Source: Limonium bicolor (taxonomy: Eukaryota; Streptophyta; Magnoliopsida; Caryophyllales; Plumbaginaceae). From it: a DNA stretch of 64,000 nucleotides. Where the stretch lies: contig CM041783.1 in the NCBI GenBank assembly GCA_023374045.1, positions 93,779,298 through 93,843,297 on the forward strand. Reading direction: 5' to 3'. Below the pieces are notes generated by a model. It ran no database searches, was not told the origin of the DNA, and saw only the letters and a list, made by a program, of their open reading frames with translations. Shown one piece after another: positions 23,149 through 34,837 of this stretch; the stretch's first letter is position 1, and every line of letters begins with the position of its first letter. The position numbers and the translations under genes were made by a program.

Positions 23149-23423
23149 CAAGGCAACCTTACTCTTTCCAACAATACAACTCCTCACGCTGTGATGAATA
23201 GATACTGAGCACTCTAATTATTACAACCCAAATCCAACTAAATGAGCAACTAACTGAATACAACAACCTTTTTAAACAAAACATAATAAAATCAACGATG
23301 TTTGTTGAAACCACTTCAGCTACCCCCATGTCTCGCACTCCGGCTTGAGTCTTCTTCAACAACCTGGAATGTTTGGCCCATTGAAGGGCTCAGCAATCGA
23401 AATACTGGTATGCTAATTGTAGT
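23149..23423 (-). repeat. B1 5' LTR, segment 2
   Basis: Reverse complement resembles B2 about 56890-57163, including GCCGGAGTGCGGGACA-like text and GGGCTCAACAAAC. It ends with GTAGT (23419-23423), the left target duplication of C. Confidence 0.85.
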
Positions 23424-23855
23424 TGTGAGCCTCGATTTTAAACCCTATCCTATGTTGATTAAAGTTGATTAGGCTCTAATCGGGTTTTAGGTCCCACTTA
23501 TAACCTAAGATTAATAACTAAGTCATATAACAATAATTATTAAAACCTAAGCTAGCTCACTGGAACCTATTATGAGTCGCCACCTAATTTTAACCTAGAT
23601 CAAATTAGAAAAGGAGAGTTCGGGTTCGGGGGCTTGATATTTGACCTAATTAGGGTTCAATTACTTTTATTACCCCTAGAAGTCGTTTTTTTTCCTCTAC
23701 TTAGTTTAATTACGGCTTGTTACGAGTCGTTTTAACCTAAGTGTGCGAGCTTCTGTTTTTTGTGTTTTTTAGCATTTTTTGACAGAAAATTAAAGTGAAA
23801 TTGAAAAATACCTAAACTAGGGTTTTAGAGGCAGAATTAGGTCGAATTTTGCTTA

Positions 23856-24120
23856 CGTCCGTAGCCACGGACCCCATGTCCGAGACCACGGACCCCAGTT
23901 AACCTAATTATACAGAAGAGTCAAAATTAAAGGAAAACAAAAAATTGCAAAGTCCGGGGACACGGACAGGCTGTCCGTGGGCCCGGACATTATTAGAAAA
24001 CCTAAATTTTGAATTTTTAAAATCCCGCCGCCGTCCGTGGGCGTCCGGGATTACACAGGACAGGGAGTCCGGGACCCCGGACATGACGTCCGTGGGTGCG
24101 GACCGCCCTCGGACGGCGGC
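23856..24120 (-). repeat. GTCCG/CGGAC dyad block in C LTR
   Basis: At least eight GTCCG or CGGAC words in inverted pairs (GTCCGTAGCCACGGAC, GTCCGTGGGCCCGGAC, GTCCGGGACCCCGGAC). The other LTR carries it at 31266-31525. The surroundings are AT-rich. Confidence 0.85.
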
Positions 24121-24690
24121 TTTGAGGCTGTTCCCGAAGGTGTTTTCGGCTCAAATTTTATGGGTGTGTAGCCTGAAAGATGTACAAGACGTTAGTGATT
24201 GAAAGTTTTCAATTTGAATTCGAGTTAAGCACGAAACTTGGTAAACAAGTTATTGGACATAAGCTTAAACAAACAGCAATACAGAAGTGTAGAAGGGTTA
24301 GTTTGAGCCCAAATTTTGAGGTAAGACAGATAATACCGTAGAGAATTAGGGAAGTGGAGTTTCTACCTGTTTTACCTTCGGATTCGTGGTGTTTCTTCAC
24401 GTCGGGATTCTTTGGAGGCCTCGTTGATGGCGGATTCAGAAGAACTTCGAACCCAGCTTCTGACTCCTTGTTGTTCTTGATGTTCTCTTCACGTTTTGGT
24501 GCTGTTTTGGTGAGTTTTTGATGATGGATGATGTTGTGGGAGTTGAAAAATGTGTTTTGGTGTCGATTTTGGTGAGATTTCGGTGTTTGATTGTGGCTCT
24601 GGAGTTCAAAACGTGAAGAGAAGGAGACGACTGCCTTTTTTGAGAGTTTAGGGTTCTTGAGGGTCTAATTTGATCATGGGATAAGGTTCC

Positions 24691-24700
24691 TTATATAGGC
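24691..24700 (-). promoter_or_regulatory. TATA box of C LTR
   Basis: GCCTATATAA on the minus strand, repeated in the 5' LTR at about 32091-32101, the copy that would drive the element. Confidence 0.65.
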
Positions 24701-25201
24701 TTCCTTAAAGATAGAAAAATCCGGTAAAAACCGAGATTTACCGACGTTTTAGCACAAGGGCTTCCAAAAATATTTTGATTATGAAATTTTACACATGGGT
24801 AAAGAATGATATTTCTGATTTTTCTAAAGTGGAATCGAATTTTTTGGATATTGGAATATTTTTAAATTCAATTTCTCATCAGATTCAATCAGAAATTGCT
24901 AGAAAAATTATTGGAAACTCAAAAAATCAAAATTCCAACGCCATTATGCCCAAAATGTCATCCTCTATCATGGTTAAAAATGTCAAAGCATTTTGAATTT
25001 ACTTGACCCTTCCTTGGAGGAGAGAGAAAGCCTATAGGGGGCTTAGGAGCCTTGAAAAATTACGAAAATGCCCCTGGAGATGACCAGGCTGTCCCTAGTA
25101 CTCTGAAATGTGCCGATCGAACTAGGAACCCTTGCTACTTGAGCAAGCTAGCCTATTAGTGGAGACTCCCTTCCGGGGGGTTTGAAATTTTGGGTATAAC
25201 A

Positions 25202-25215
25202 GATTGCCCCCCGTC
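25202..25215 (-). promoter_or_regulatory. C polypurine tract
   Basis: Minus-strand GACGGGGGGCAATC directly abuts the 3' LTR (TGTTATACCC). Similar words recur inside the tail near 26821, 26884 and 27979. Confidence 0.75.
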
Positions 25216-25326
25216 AACTAGACTTTGTAATGGAAATGAAAAGGGTAGTTGATGCTTGAGTGATGCCTTAAAATTTTGGATCTTAAAAGACCCCACATGC
25301 AATTGAAATTTGACAAGTTGTGTCGA

Positions 25327-25640
25327 GCTGTTCTAAGGCGCTGACTACCTATGAGTGATGGAAGGGTTCGAGCGATTCTAAGGCGTCGACCACCTAAAGG
25401 TAAAAATGAAGTAATGTCGGACTATTCTAAGGCGCCGACTACCTATAAGGATGATTGATGTCAAGATATTCTAAGGCATTGACTACCTATAATGAATGAA
25501 ATGATGCCAAGCTATTCTAAGGCGTTGACTACCTATAATGAATGAAATGATGTCAAGCTATTCTAAGGCGTTGACTACCTAAAGTGAAATAAAGTATGCC
25601 GAACATTCTAAGGTGTCGGGAACCTGTAATGCAAATGTAG
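25327..25640. repeat. 46-bp tandem repeats in C tail
   Basis: About seven units of 45-48 bp on the phrase ATTCTAAGGCGTTGACTACC, at 25327, 25372, 25420, 25465, 25511, 25557 and about 25602. Confidence 0.88.
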
Positions 25641-25732
25641 ATGTCATGCAAAGAAGATATGATATGTTTTATGATGCTCGGATGCTTCTGGGGACCGAAA
25701 CCCGTTCCAATGCTCCTGGTTAGTATACTATG

Positions 25733-25880
25733 GGGACTTATTGCCTCTGCCCACCAACTGGGGTGCTGGGATCACTTCTAGATTACCAAGGGGACTTATT
25801 GCCACTGCCCACTAGTTGTTTCTCTCCCAAGAAGTTGACACGAAGATGGGGACTTATTGCCTCTACCCCCTACCACCAAG
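25733..25880. repeat. 57-bp repeats in C tail
   Basis: Three copies of GGGGACTTATTGCCTCTGCC or close variants, near 25734, 25791 and 25846, followed by CCC and a variable part. Confidence 0.75.
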
Positions 25881-25894
25881 ATCACGCTGTCACG

Positions 25895-26215
25895 CTCGTC
25901 TCGTACATGTCTCGCACTGAAGATGATACTAGGTCTCGTACTGGTCTCTCGCACTGGATGATGACGCTTGGTCTCGCACTGATGAAGATGCATGGTCTCG
26001 CACTGAAGAAAATGATGGGCCTCGTACTAATGAAGATGGTGGGTCTCGCACTGATAAATAAGATGGGTCTCGCACTGAAGTCTCGTACTAAATGGATGAA
26101 GAAAAAGTTGGATCTCGCACTGATTCTAGGTCTCGCACTGAATGAAGATGCTAGGTCTCGTACTGAATGAGGAAACTGTAGGGCCTCGCGCAGATTTTGG
26201 GTCTCGAACTAAAGA
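25895..26215. repeat. Short GGTCTCGCACTGA repeats in C tail
   Basis: About a dozen irregular 20-30-bp units built on GGTCTCGCACTGAAGATGAT. An apparent long plus-strand frame through here only reflects the repeats. Confidence 0.82.
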
Positions 26216-26269
26216 TAAGTTAGGAGGATAATGGTCTCTTGCAAATGATGAAAACTGATTACTGACTGA

Positions 26270-26465
26270 GTGCCAAACATGGCAATGATGATAAGATGTA
26301 TGCAATCAAATATATGAAAGATACTCGTTCAAAACAGGAAATTGTTGGAAAGGTGCCAAACATGGCAATGTTGAGGTGTTATGTAAAATGCAACTAGAGT
26401 GTTTGTTGGAAGCTTGCCCAAAACAAGGAGCTGTTGAAAATTGTGCCAAACATGGCAATGCTTGA
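26270..26465. repeat. GTGCCAAACATGGCAATG repeats in C tail
   Basis: Three copies near 26270, 26352 and 26442, 80-95 bp apart. Confidence 0.8.
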
Positions 26466-28329
26466 GAAAGACTCTACTGAAAAAGGAAAGTGAAATGATC
26501 ATTTCCTGACTAAAAATTTTATATCTGCAATTTGTTTCTTGAAAAATGAACATGTCATTGGTGGAAGTGTGTGGTGTTTTTGTTGTGGTGCTAAAGGCTT
26601 TTGCCGGTGTTCAGGATTTGTGATAGACCTGGGATTGGGCTGTGATTTTGGATGGTGGTCAGGGTTATGACAGGCCTGATGTTTTTGTGGATGTAAGGCC
26701 AATAACGGGCTTGAGAGTGTGTGTATGGTGGTAAGGGCTTATGTGTGCCTGTGGTGGGATGGTGGTGCTTAAGCTTTGGGTTTCAATTGGTGTTGACATG
26801 GCAATTGTTGGAACCAACAATTACCCCCGGTATTTTTTTCTTAGGACAATCTGAGCTAGAGTTCATGGCAATCGACCGATCGATTGCCCCCAGTATTTTC
26901 TTTGATTAAACGAGCGAACGAGTCTCGTCCTTACAGGGTCAAGGCTTATGTTTTGATGTGGTGCTTCCTAACCTACACTCAGCGTGTTTGATGCTTGTAC
27001 TTGTTTCCTGCTCACGGTCACAACCTCTAGACCATTGAATTTGACCTTTGGTAGATTTACGCATTCGATCTGTTACTTTCACGTGATTAGATACACAACT
27101 ATCAAGTCGGAAGTCTTTAAAGCTTATAACGTGGCCATAGGGTGTGATGAGACGTCGGGATCATGGAGGGACATTTGAGGTATGTGGAGCTTAAATGGGT
27201 GACCAAAGCTGCAACTTGCGTCTTCTCTCAGATTCATCTTCCTTGTCTTGAAGTCGTCTAACTGCTTCATGTTGACATTGTTTTCGAGCTTCTGGACTTG
27301 GACTTTTGAAGTTGTCCTTTACACCATTTCTCTTTTCGTCATTTGGATTTCTTCAAGGCATTTCGGGTTTGCCTTTTTGTTTTATCCTTTCTTGACTTTG
27401 CCTTTGGGGTTCTTGTGTTTCCTAATTTTGGGCTTCGAGAGCTATTTTGATGTGAGCTCTTTTGATCCTGTGTCACTCTGGGACCATTTACGGATCGCTT
27501 TGTCATGCTGATAGCGGCATTGCTTCTTTGGACTGATGAGAATGTTATCTGAGAGTCGGGCTCCTCGCTTTCTTTGGTCACCGGGTCGGACATTCATCAT
27601 TGGCTGGGTTATTTGTGGAGCTCATAATATCAAAAAGGGATATATGAAAGGCTTAGCGGGGGTGCCTAGGGATTAATGACAGGGTTTGCAAGCTTTTGGC
27701 TATGTGGTGCTGTACCTAGGTGCTTCGTCATCCCTGATAGTTATGTATCTGTTCTTTGTTACTTTTCGTAGGTCTAAGAGTAAATTTACAAATTATCTCC
27801 TTCAGTCGGAGTTATGCCATTTACCTTTTCCTTTGTATGTGGTCTCACCGGAGTCGTGTAAAAATGACACGCTCGTTCACTCATGGTTTTTCCGCTCAAG
27901 ACACTCTCGTGAATTTTACTTAGAGACTAGTTCACACGCTTAAACGAAAGATTAAAGATGACGATCCCGAACTCATATTGCCCCCAGTATTGACCTGGGG
28001 TTTATGACAACACTTAAACAGATGTGAATTTGGAACCGCTTCGTGGGTTATTTTGGATGCTTTGGGATAGGTTGTGGTGCTTGGCAACGCATGTTCACCC
28101 TTTTAGAAACAAAAGACAAGTCGTTTTGTTTCATAGTCGGGGAATGATTACTACCGTGATCCTTTTCCTTAAAAACAAACTTTGTTTTTTCTTTTTTTGA
28201 TGAATAAAATGGTTTGTACAGGAATTGTGAAAATGGAACTATGATTTTATTTATGAATCATGAAAGAAACGTAAAGATTACAATCGGAGATGACTGAAAA
28301 CTAACTAAGAAAATAAGCAACTAGGAAAA
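26466..28329 (-). other. C tail, no recognisable gene
   Basis: Non-coding in appearance. It holds polypurine-like words and a Ser/Lys-rich 84-codon minus-strand frame (27593-27339) with no known domain. No pol motif was seen on either strand. Confidence 0.5.
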
Positions 28330-29618
28330 TGCAAGAAAACATAATAAAATGATCTGCATACTTAGAAAATTGGACTCCTTGCTCGAGGAGGTCTTGAATC
28401 TTGTGCTTCAATGCTCGGCAATTGTCAGCATAATGGCCAGGCAACTGATGGTAGTGGCAGAATTGATTAAGATGCCTTCCCAAATGAGTGGTTCCTGGCC
28501 GAGGGGCCAAGGGCTGTAGCAAGTTTCTCTTTTGAAGCTCTTCAAACGCCTGACTTGGTGTTCGGCCAATGTTGGTGAATTCTCTTTGTGATGAGTCTCG
28601 GCGTGGTAAGGGTACCGTCCTAAATTTTTGATGCGGAGCTCTAGGTCGTTGAACCATATTCACTTCTGAGAACTGCTTTGAGCGCAAGCTACTGGCTGAA
28701 GATAAGCCTTTTCTGGTCCTGGCTTAGATAATTTGGAGCCACTGCCGGAGTTTCTTGAACACTCGAGCTCCAACCCTTCCTTATGAATCCTTTCCTCTAG
28801 AATACCGACTTGTCCCATCAACATGTCCAAACTCGGAAAGTACATAAATTTCAGCTCATGGTTGTGTTGTTTTCGCATGTTCTCAATTATTATACGGATT
28901 TGCTCTTGCTCGTCCATTTTGGTAGGCATGGCTGCAGCCTTTCTTCTCCAACGCTTGATGAAGTCAGACATGGACTCACCGTCTTTCTGTCGAGTTCCTG
29001 CCAGATCGATTCTGGTGACCTCGAGGTTCTTAGCATACTCGAAATGATTTAGGAAAGCCTCGCAAACCTCCTCGTAGGTTTTGGTATTCATCTCCTGAGT
29101 GAGATACCAACGCTGAGGAGTCTCGTCTAGATAGCGTGCAAAAACTTTGGCTTTTTGCATGTCGTTGAGCCCTAAGATGGACATTTCCCGGTCGAACATA
29201 GCCAAATGAATATGTGGATCCGAGGAACCCTTGTACAAAGCGAGTGTGGGCAGCTTCAGCTTTGGGGGAAGATCAACTTCGGGATATGACGCTGTGGGGA
29301 AATAATCGAAGCCAGCTGGTTTGTTGGCTTTCTCTATGCGCTCAATCCTTTTAAAACCCTTTTAACCTCTACGGCTAGTTGGTTGTCAGGAACATCCTTC
29401 CCCACACGTGTTTGAGGATCTTGGGCCCTAACGGAGTCAATTTCGATGTAACTACGGTTAAGATTTTCATCCGCAAGCTTTTTCAGAGTGTGCTGATTTG
29501 TCTCCTGGAGATTAGCCTTACTCCTTAATTCCTCGACAATGGACTCCAAGACCTTGCACCTTTGCTGCACAGCGGCCAACTGGGCATCCGTGTTGAACGG
29601 ATTTCCTTCTTCTGCCAT
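28330..29618 (-). pseudogene. gag: C gag, Tat/Ogre type, two frameshifts
   Basis: Starts at ATG 29618 (MAEEGNPFNTDAQLAAVQQR). An N-terminal part with a possible coiled coil (LESIVEELRSKANL) runs to about 29345, where a frameshift occurs. The next frame reads YFPTASYPEVDLPPKLKLP, then YKGSSDPHIHLAMFDREM, FARYLDETPQRWYL, FLNHFEYAKN and MSDFIKRWRRKA: the retrotransposon gag capsid domain. A second shift near 28680 leads to CHYHQLPGHYADNC (28440-28400), a single zinc-knuckle-like motif followed by RALKHKIQDLLEQG, the usual Tat/Ogre context. The frame then runs out to a stop at 28301 instead of into protease. Total about 430 residues. It probably packages element RNA. Shifts could be real decay or assembly indels. 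Confidence 0.88.
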
Positions 29619-30817
29619 ATCTGGATTCGGGCTTGCCTGTTTCCAAGAAGTCCATTGTTAGCTAACAAGAGGAAGTGGGTTGAAAGACACTAAGGTGAGA
29701 ATGACACTTCACAAGGTAGATCGAAACAGGCTTAGGCTGAAAGCAAGTGGGCCAGGATACCCAAAAAATGAGGTGTTTGGGCTGAAGTATCTCTCAGACT
29801 ATGAACTGGAATTTGGACTGAAATCTAAACAGATGGCTTTGATTGGGCCTGAGAGGTGACACCTAGATTTAGGGTTTTGGGCTAGGGCCTGGATAAGAAG
29901 TCTACCTAGACTAGAATGATCCCTTGGGCCGGAATGTGTTTGGGCCTGAAGTAAAGCACATGGGCTGGAACGGTCCCTAAATCATAAATGGGCCTAACTT
30001 TCTTTGGGTCAGAGAAGATGGTTGCTAAGCTGAAAAAGACTTTATTTTCAGGACATGTGAGTTATTTCAAATTCAGGTGGATTCTTTTTTTATGGGCCTA
30101 GAACTAATTGGACAGTTTAAATTGGCCAGAAGAGAAATCACCTAAGTCTAGGCTTTTCGGCCGAAGCCCAAATAACTCACACATTAAACCAAACGGGGCC
30201 TCTGGGCCGTAAACAAATAGAGCTGCCAATCCGGGTTGGGCTAGGTTGATGTAGGAGAAGTTCCTATCAATCTCTAGGCTGGTAGTGGGCCGATCATACA
30301 AAAACAAGGCCCACACAAATTCAACATGTCCTCACTAGACGCTTGAATCAAACTGGGTATGGATCGATCCAGAGAGGTGCTTGGGGGTGGGCCCAGGTTA
30401 CCACAAAGGAATAGGGCTTGCATGCTATTCTCTTTGGGCTTCCCCACTTTTTCCACATCACCTGAAGGTGTGCGTCTACGGTCAGGTCTTTGACTGACCA
30501 ACAATGGGCTAGGTAAGGACACTGCCAGTAAACGCTTAGGGCAAAAGCCCAGGTATTAAGGGGATGTGGTTAGACGACATCCTCCTCTTTTCCCCCGCTT
30601 ATTCACATCACCTAAAAGGTGTGAGTCCCTGACAGGGGACCCTCAAACGGGTCCCAGGGTGAAATCGGTTTATGTGGACCCTCGCTCTCATATGATGCAA
30701 GGTGCAGGGAATTAAAGTGCGCACAAAGGTAAACAAACAATGTAATAAAAGCCACAAATAAACATTTTCGAGTTAAGCCCTCTTTCTTAAAATTAAACAA
30801 GTTAATATTAAGAAGTT
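29619..30817 (-). other. C untranslated leader with many TGGGCY words
   Basis: About 1.2 kb between PBS and gag with no gene. From about 29745 to 30550 it has at least sixteen TGGGCC/TGGGCT words, mostly on the plus strand. These match plant site II (TCP-binding) elements. Confidence 0.6.
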
Positions 30818-30836
30818 GTCCCCAGCAGAGTCGCCA
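30818..30836 (-). promoter_or_regulatory. C primer binding site (Arg-tRNA type)
   Basis: Minus-strand TGGCGACTCTGCTGGGGAC, three bases inside the 5' LTR. Such sites are known from Ogre-type elements and are attributed to tRNA-Arg. Confidence 0.82.
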
Positions 30837-30839
30837 GTA

Positions 30840-32597
30840 TGTGAGCCTGGATTTTAAAACCCTATCCTATGTTGATTAAAGTTGATTAGGATCTAATCGG
30901 GTTTTAGGTCCACTTATACCCTAAGATTAATAACTAAGTCATATACAATAATTATTAAACCTAAGCTAGCTCACTGGAACCTATTATGAGTCGCCACCTA
31001 ATTTAAACTAGATCAAATTAGGAAAGGAGAGTTCGGGTTCAGGGGCTTGATATTCGACCTAATTAGGGTTCAATTACTTTCATTACCCCTAGAAGTCGTT
31101 TTTCCTCTACTTAGTTTAATTACGGCTTGTTACGAGTTGTTTTAACCCTAAGTGCGCGAGCTTCTGTTTTTTTGTGTTTTTTAGCATTTTTTGACAGAAA
31201 ATTAAAGTGAAATTGAAAGATACCTAAACTAGGGTTTCAGAGGCAGAATTAGGTCGAATTTGCTTACGTCCGTAGCCACGGACCCCATGTCCGAGACCAC
31301 GGACCCCAGTTAACCTAATTATACAGAAGAGTCAAAATTAAAGGAAAACAAAAAATTGCAAAGTCCGGGGCCACGAACAGGCTGTCCGTGGGCCCGGACA
31401 TTATTAGAAAACCTAAATTTTGAATTTTTAAAATCCCGCCGCCGTCCGTGGGCGTCCGGGATTACAGACAGGGAGTCCGGGACCCCGACATGACGTCCGT
31501 GGGTGCGACCGCCCTCGGACGGCGGCTTTGAGGCTGTTCCCGAAGGTGTTTTCGGCTCAAATTTTATGGGTGTGTAGCCTGAAAGATGTACAAGACGTTA
31601 GTGATTGAAAGTTTTCAATTTGAATTCAAATTAAGCACGAAACTTGGTAAACAAGTTATTGGAAATAAGCTTAAACAAACAGCAATACAGAAGCGTAGAA
31701 GGGTTAGTTTGAGCCCAAATTTGAGGTAAGACAGATAATACCGCAGAGAATTAGGGAAGTGGAGTTTCTACCTGTTTTACCTTCGGATTCGTGGTGTTTA
31801 TTCACGTCGGGATTCTTTGGAGGCCTCGTTGATGGCGGATTCGGAAGAACTTCGAACCCAGCTTCTGACTCCTTGTTGTTCTTGATGTTCTTCACGTTTT
31901 GGTGCTGTTTTGGTGAGGGTTTGATGATGGATGATGTTGTGGGAGTTGAAAAATGTGTTTTGGTGTCGATTTTGGTGAGATTTCGGTGTTTGATTGTGGC
32001 TCTGGAGTTCAAAACGTGAAGAGAAGGAGACGACTGCCTTTTTGAGAGTTTAGGGTTCTTGAGGGTCTAATTTGATCATGGGATAAGGTTCCTTATATAG
32101 GCTTCCTTAAAGATAGAAAAATCCGGTAAAACCGAGATATACCGACGTTTTAGCACAAGGGCTTCCAAAATAATTTGATTATGAAATTTTACACATGGGT
32201 AAAGAATGATATTTCTGATTTTTCTAAAGTGGAATCGAATTTTTTGGATATTGGAATATTTTTAAATTCAATTTCTCATCATTCAATCAGAAATTGCTAG
32301 AAAATTATTGGAAACTCGAAAAATCAAAATTCCAACGCCATTATGCCCAAAATGTCATCCTCTATCATGGGTTAAAATGTCAAAGCATTTTGAATTTACT
32401 TGACCCTTCCTTGGAGGAGAGAGAAAGCCTATAGGGGCTTAGGAGCCTTGAAAAATTACGAAAATGCCCCTGGAGATGACCAGTCTGTCCCTAGTACTCT
32501 GAAATGTGCCGATCGAACTAGGAACCCTCGCTACTTGAGCAAGCTAGCCTATTAGTGGAGACTCCCTTCCGGGGGGTTTGAAATTTTCGGTATAACA
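30840..32597 (-). repeat. C 5' LTR (1,758 bp)
   Basis: Same ends and order as 23424-25201, but 20 bp shorter, largely through single-base losses in short runs. GC-rich block 31266-31525, TATA box about 32091-32101. A 102-codon minus-strand frame (32012-31704) is broken in the other LTR and not taken as a gene. Confidence 0.93.
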
Positions 32598-32602
32598 GTA
32601 GT

Positions 32603-33146
32603 CTTAAATCATTTGATTCCTTAAGTCGTTTTAGCCATCTTGATATTAGATTCATTACATAAAATACCGTTTTACAATGATAACAGTAATAACTGTAAAC
32701 ATTTAACGATCACATAGCAATTCACCTGTAAACACCAGTGTACAATAGTACACGACACCAATAACCACACAACAATAACTCATAGAAACAACCAATAGTC
32801 ACACATTAATAATCCATAACAATAACCAATAATCACATATTAATATCCGTAACGATCACCAAACAAGATACGCGTATTAAAATGTACTTGTTAGTTAGCA
32901 CCTGACCCTTATCCTTTAAGCCAATCATTTAACCTTCTCCAATTAATTTCCACCTCAAGTGTCATGTTAAGTCAACCTTAATAACTTTTTATGGACGAAT
33001 GTCCCCTGTGTTCCATTGGAACTGTTTACCACGACCTGACCCTTGGCCCTGGTTAATTGACCGATCCGGTCGAACCTGTGCACCAACGGCAGTGCCTTCC
33101 TTCCGCCATCCCCGAATGTGGCTGATGGATTTCCTTTGAGTGACTC
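32603..33146 (-). repeat. B1 5' LTR, segment 3
   Basis: Reverse complement follows B2 about 56440-56890 (CTTGATATTAGATTC, GACCGATCCGGTCGAACCTG). Ends with ACTC at the D2 insertion. Confidence 0.83.
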
Positions 33147-33380
33147 TGATAAGTGTGAAACATATAGGCTTTTAAAGGTTTAATTACCTTATAATCTACT
33201 ACAATTTAAGCAATGTTTCCCACTTATTCTGTTTTTTTCCTAAGATTGATGTTTTGATATGAACTGATGCAATTTATATGTTAATATAGGAAAAACCCAG
33301 GAAATAAAGATTTTACATCATAAGGATTACAACGCAAAAAACGGGAACAAATCAGGGAAAGAGACCAAAAAATTGGTCGT

Positions 33381-33580
33381 GTCCGGGTCAACCTGGCCGG
33401 ACGCAGAACGAACCGACGTCTCACGTCCGGATCTGTGTCCGGGTCAAGTTAGCCGGACGTGACCCAAACGAGAATTCTGTGTCTTGTCCGGATCCGGACA
33501 GCGATCCGGACATATTCCGAGATTTATCAGATCCAAAACCGCTGTCTCACGTCCGGATCCGGACACAGATCCGGACGCCA
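33381..33580 (+). repeat. GTCCGG/CCGGAC dyad block in D2
   Basis: GTCCGGATCCGGAC twice, plus GTCCGGGTCAACCTGGCCGGAC-type pairs. A second cluster lies at 33935-34012 past the TATA box. Confidence 0.82.
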
Positions 33581-33739
33581 CACAGAGCTGAAAATAAAAT
33601 GCAATCGCGCTGATAATTGGCTTTCAGCGCAATTATCAACTGAAAGCGAGCTTTGCCCATACTCCCCTTAAATTAAGGCACCCAGGCTCATTACTCACAA
33701 TACACCAAACCTCCACTAACGATTGTTTTCCTTTCTAAT

Positions 33740-33751
33740 CCTATATAAACC
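33740..33751 (+). promoter_or_regulatory. TATA box of D2
   Basis: CCTATATAAACC with CT-rich sequence 20-80 bp downstream. Confidence 0.65.
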
Positions 33752-34837
33752 CACCTTCTATTTCATTTCAATTCGCACCGGACTCTCTGAGTCTCTCCAT
33801 TACACATTCCTCTCTTCTCCTCTCTCACACTACATCTCATCCACGACTCGCTCCATCTCCAGTCATAAATTTTTCTCCGTAAACCTTCACCCTCACTCAC
33901 AGACAAACCTGCTCGCAGCGCTCCATTTACCCGCGTCCGGATTGACGTCCGGATCCGGACAGCACCAGGACAACGTGTCGGGATCAGCGTCCGACCCAAG
34001 ACAGCCGGACGTGACTCAGACATTTATGGAAATTGCAGACTCGACCATGGCTTCTAAAATCAGTTTTTTCTCTGCTAAATCCCTCTATCCTTATGCTGTT
34101 TATATTGAGCATTGTTATTTTGTCCATGGCTGAGTAGTCGCTTTTAATTTCGGTTTGCTATGTATCTCTAGAATAATTATTTCTGAACCTTTGTGATTTT
34201 CTGCAGTACAATAGAATAATTCTTTTCCCTTATGAATTCCAAGACTTGTTAATCTGATCAATTAATTGAGTTTTTCAGTTTGTTAGCTTATAAGTGAGAA
34301 CTGCGGCTATCAATTGACTACAGGGAAAGAACCAGTTAGTATAGAGATGGTAATTCCTCTAAACACTAGCTGACCGTTAATCTAGACTACACTTAAAGCA
34401 ATTAGTAAACAGTGGATTCATAACGAGAGTTAGGATTCGGTCTTTGCTAATTAGAATTCATGGAGCGGGAGACCGAATACGAGTTACTTTATCTTTAAGG
34501 GTTTTATTCAGAATACTGTAGAAATCACTTGGGGGAAGAAATTGCAATCTAGAGAGAAGTAGTAAACCGGAATTTCCTTTATCAAACAAATCAAAACAAT
34601 TATTTACCTGTTGGTTATTGCTTTTTGAACTCTTTTACAACATTCACCATCACATACAAAAACCCCCAATTTCCTGTTTTTTGTTTTGTGTATAAGTAGA
34701 AATTAAACTAGCCGCTGCCTTCTTGAATTCGATACTCAGGAATACTCCGAGATTTAAACTTGCTATAATCGACCGGTACACTTGCCGTTAGGTTAAACCC
34801 AGCACAATTTACAGTTAGGTTTTACCCCAACAACTCT

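Larger units (their letters stand above)
23424..25201 (-). repeat. C 3' LTR (1,778 bp)
   Basis: Pairs with 30840-32597. Plus-strand ends: TGTGAGCCTCG and GGGTATAACA. TATA box GCCTATATAA on the minus strand at 24691-24700. A GC-rich GTCCG/CGGAC block (23856-24120) lies about 570 bp downstream of it in the element's direction. Confidence 0.93.
23424..32597 (-). mobile_element. C: gag-only non-autonomous LTR retrotransposon (9,174 bp)
   Basis: Complete minus-strand element with target duplications GTAGT (23419-23423 and 32598-32602). LTRs 23424-25201 (3') and 30840-32597 (5'); PBS 30818-30836; leader; gag about 29618-28330; non-coding tail with four tandem arrays; polypurine tract beside 25202. 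There is no protease, reverse transcriptase or integrase and no room of the right kind for one. The gag and Arg-tRNA-type PBS point to the Tat/Ogre branch of Ty3/gypsy. Mobility would need enzymes from a related element. The LTRs differ mostly by single-base indels. Confidence 0.9.
33147..34832 (+). mobile_element. D2: solo LTR (1,686 bp)
   Basis: Begins TGATAAGTGTG and ends TTTTACCCCAACA. Flanked by ACTC (33143-33146) and ACTCT (34833-34837), consistent with a 5-bp duplication that lost one T. B2's LTR near 56438 shows the uninterrupted sequence. No PBS, PPT or coding sequence, so a solo LTR. TATA box CCTATATAAACC near 33740 points right. GC-rich GTCCGG dyads lie upstream (33381-33580) and downstream (33935-34012) of it. 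Same family as D1 by ends, length and promoter context, though diverged. Confidence 0.86.

Noticed and set aside
25730..26170. Plus-strand 146-codon frame as a gene
   Set aside because: Its sequence follows the GGTCTCGCACTGA repeats; it is antisense to C and repeat-driven.
25327..26215. CRISPR array
   Set aside because: Units are direct tandem copies without unique spacers, in a plant retrotransposon tail.
27339..27593. Ser/Lys-rich 84-codon minus-strand frame in the C tail
   Set aside because: No domain, low complexity, and no evidence of a link to gag; opposite frames are equally open.
31704..32012. 102-codon minus-strand frame in the C 5' LTR
   Set aside because: The other LTR breaks the frame and no domain is seen; probably untranslated leader.
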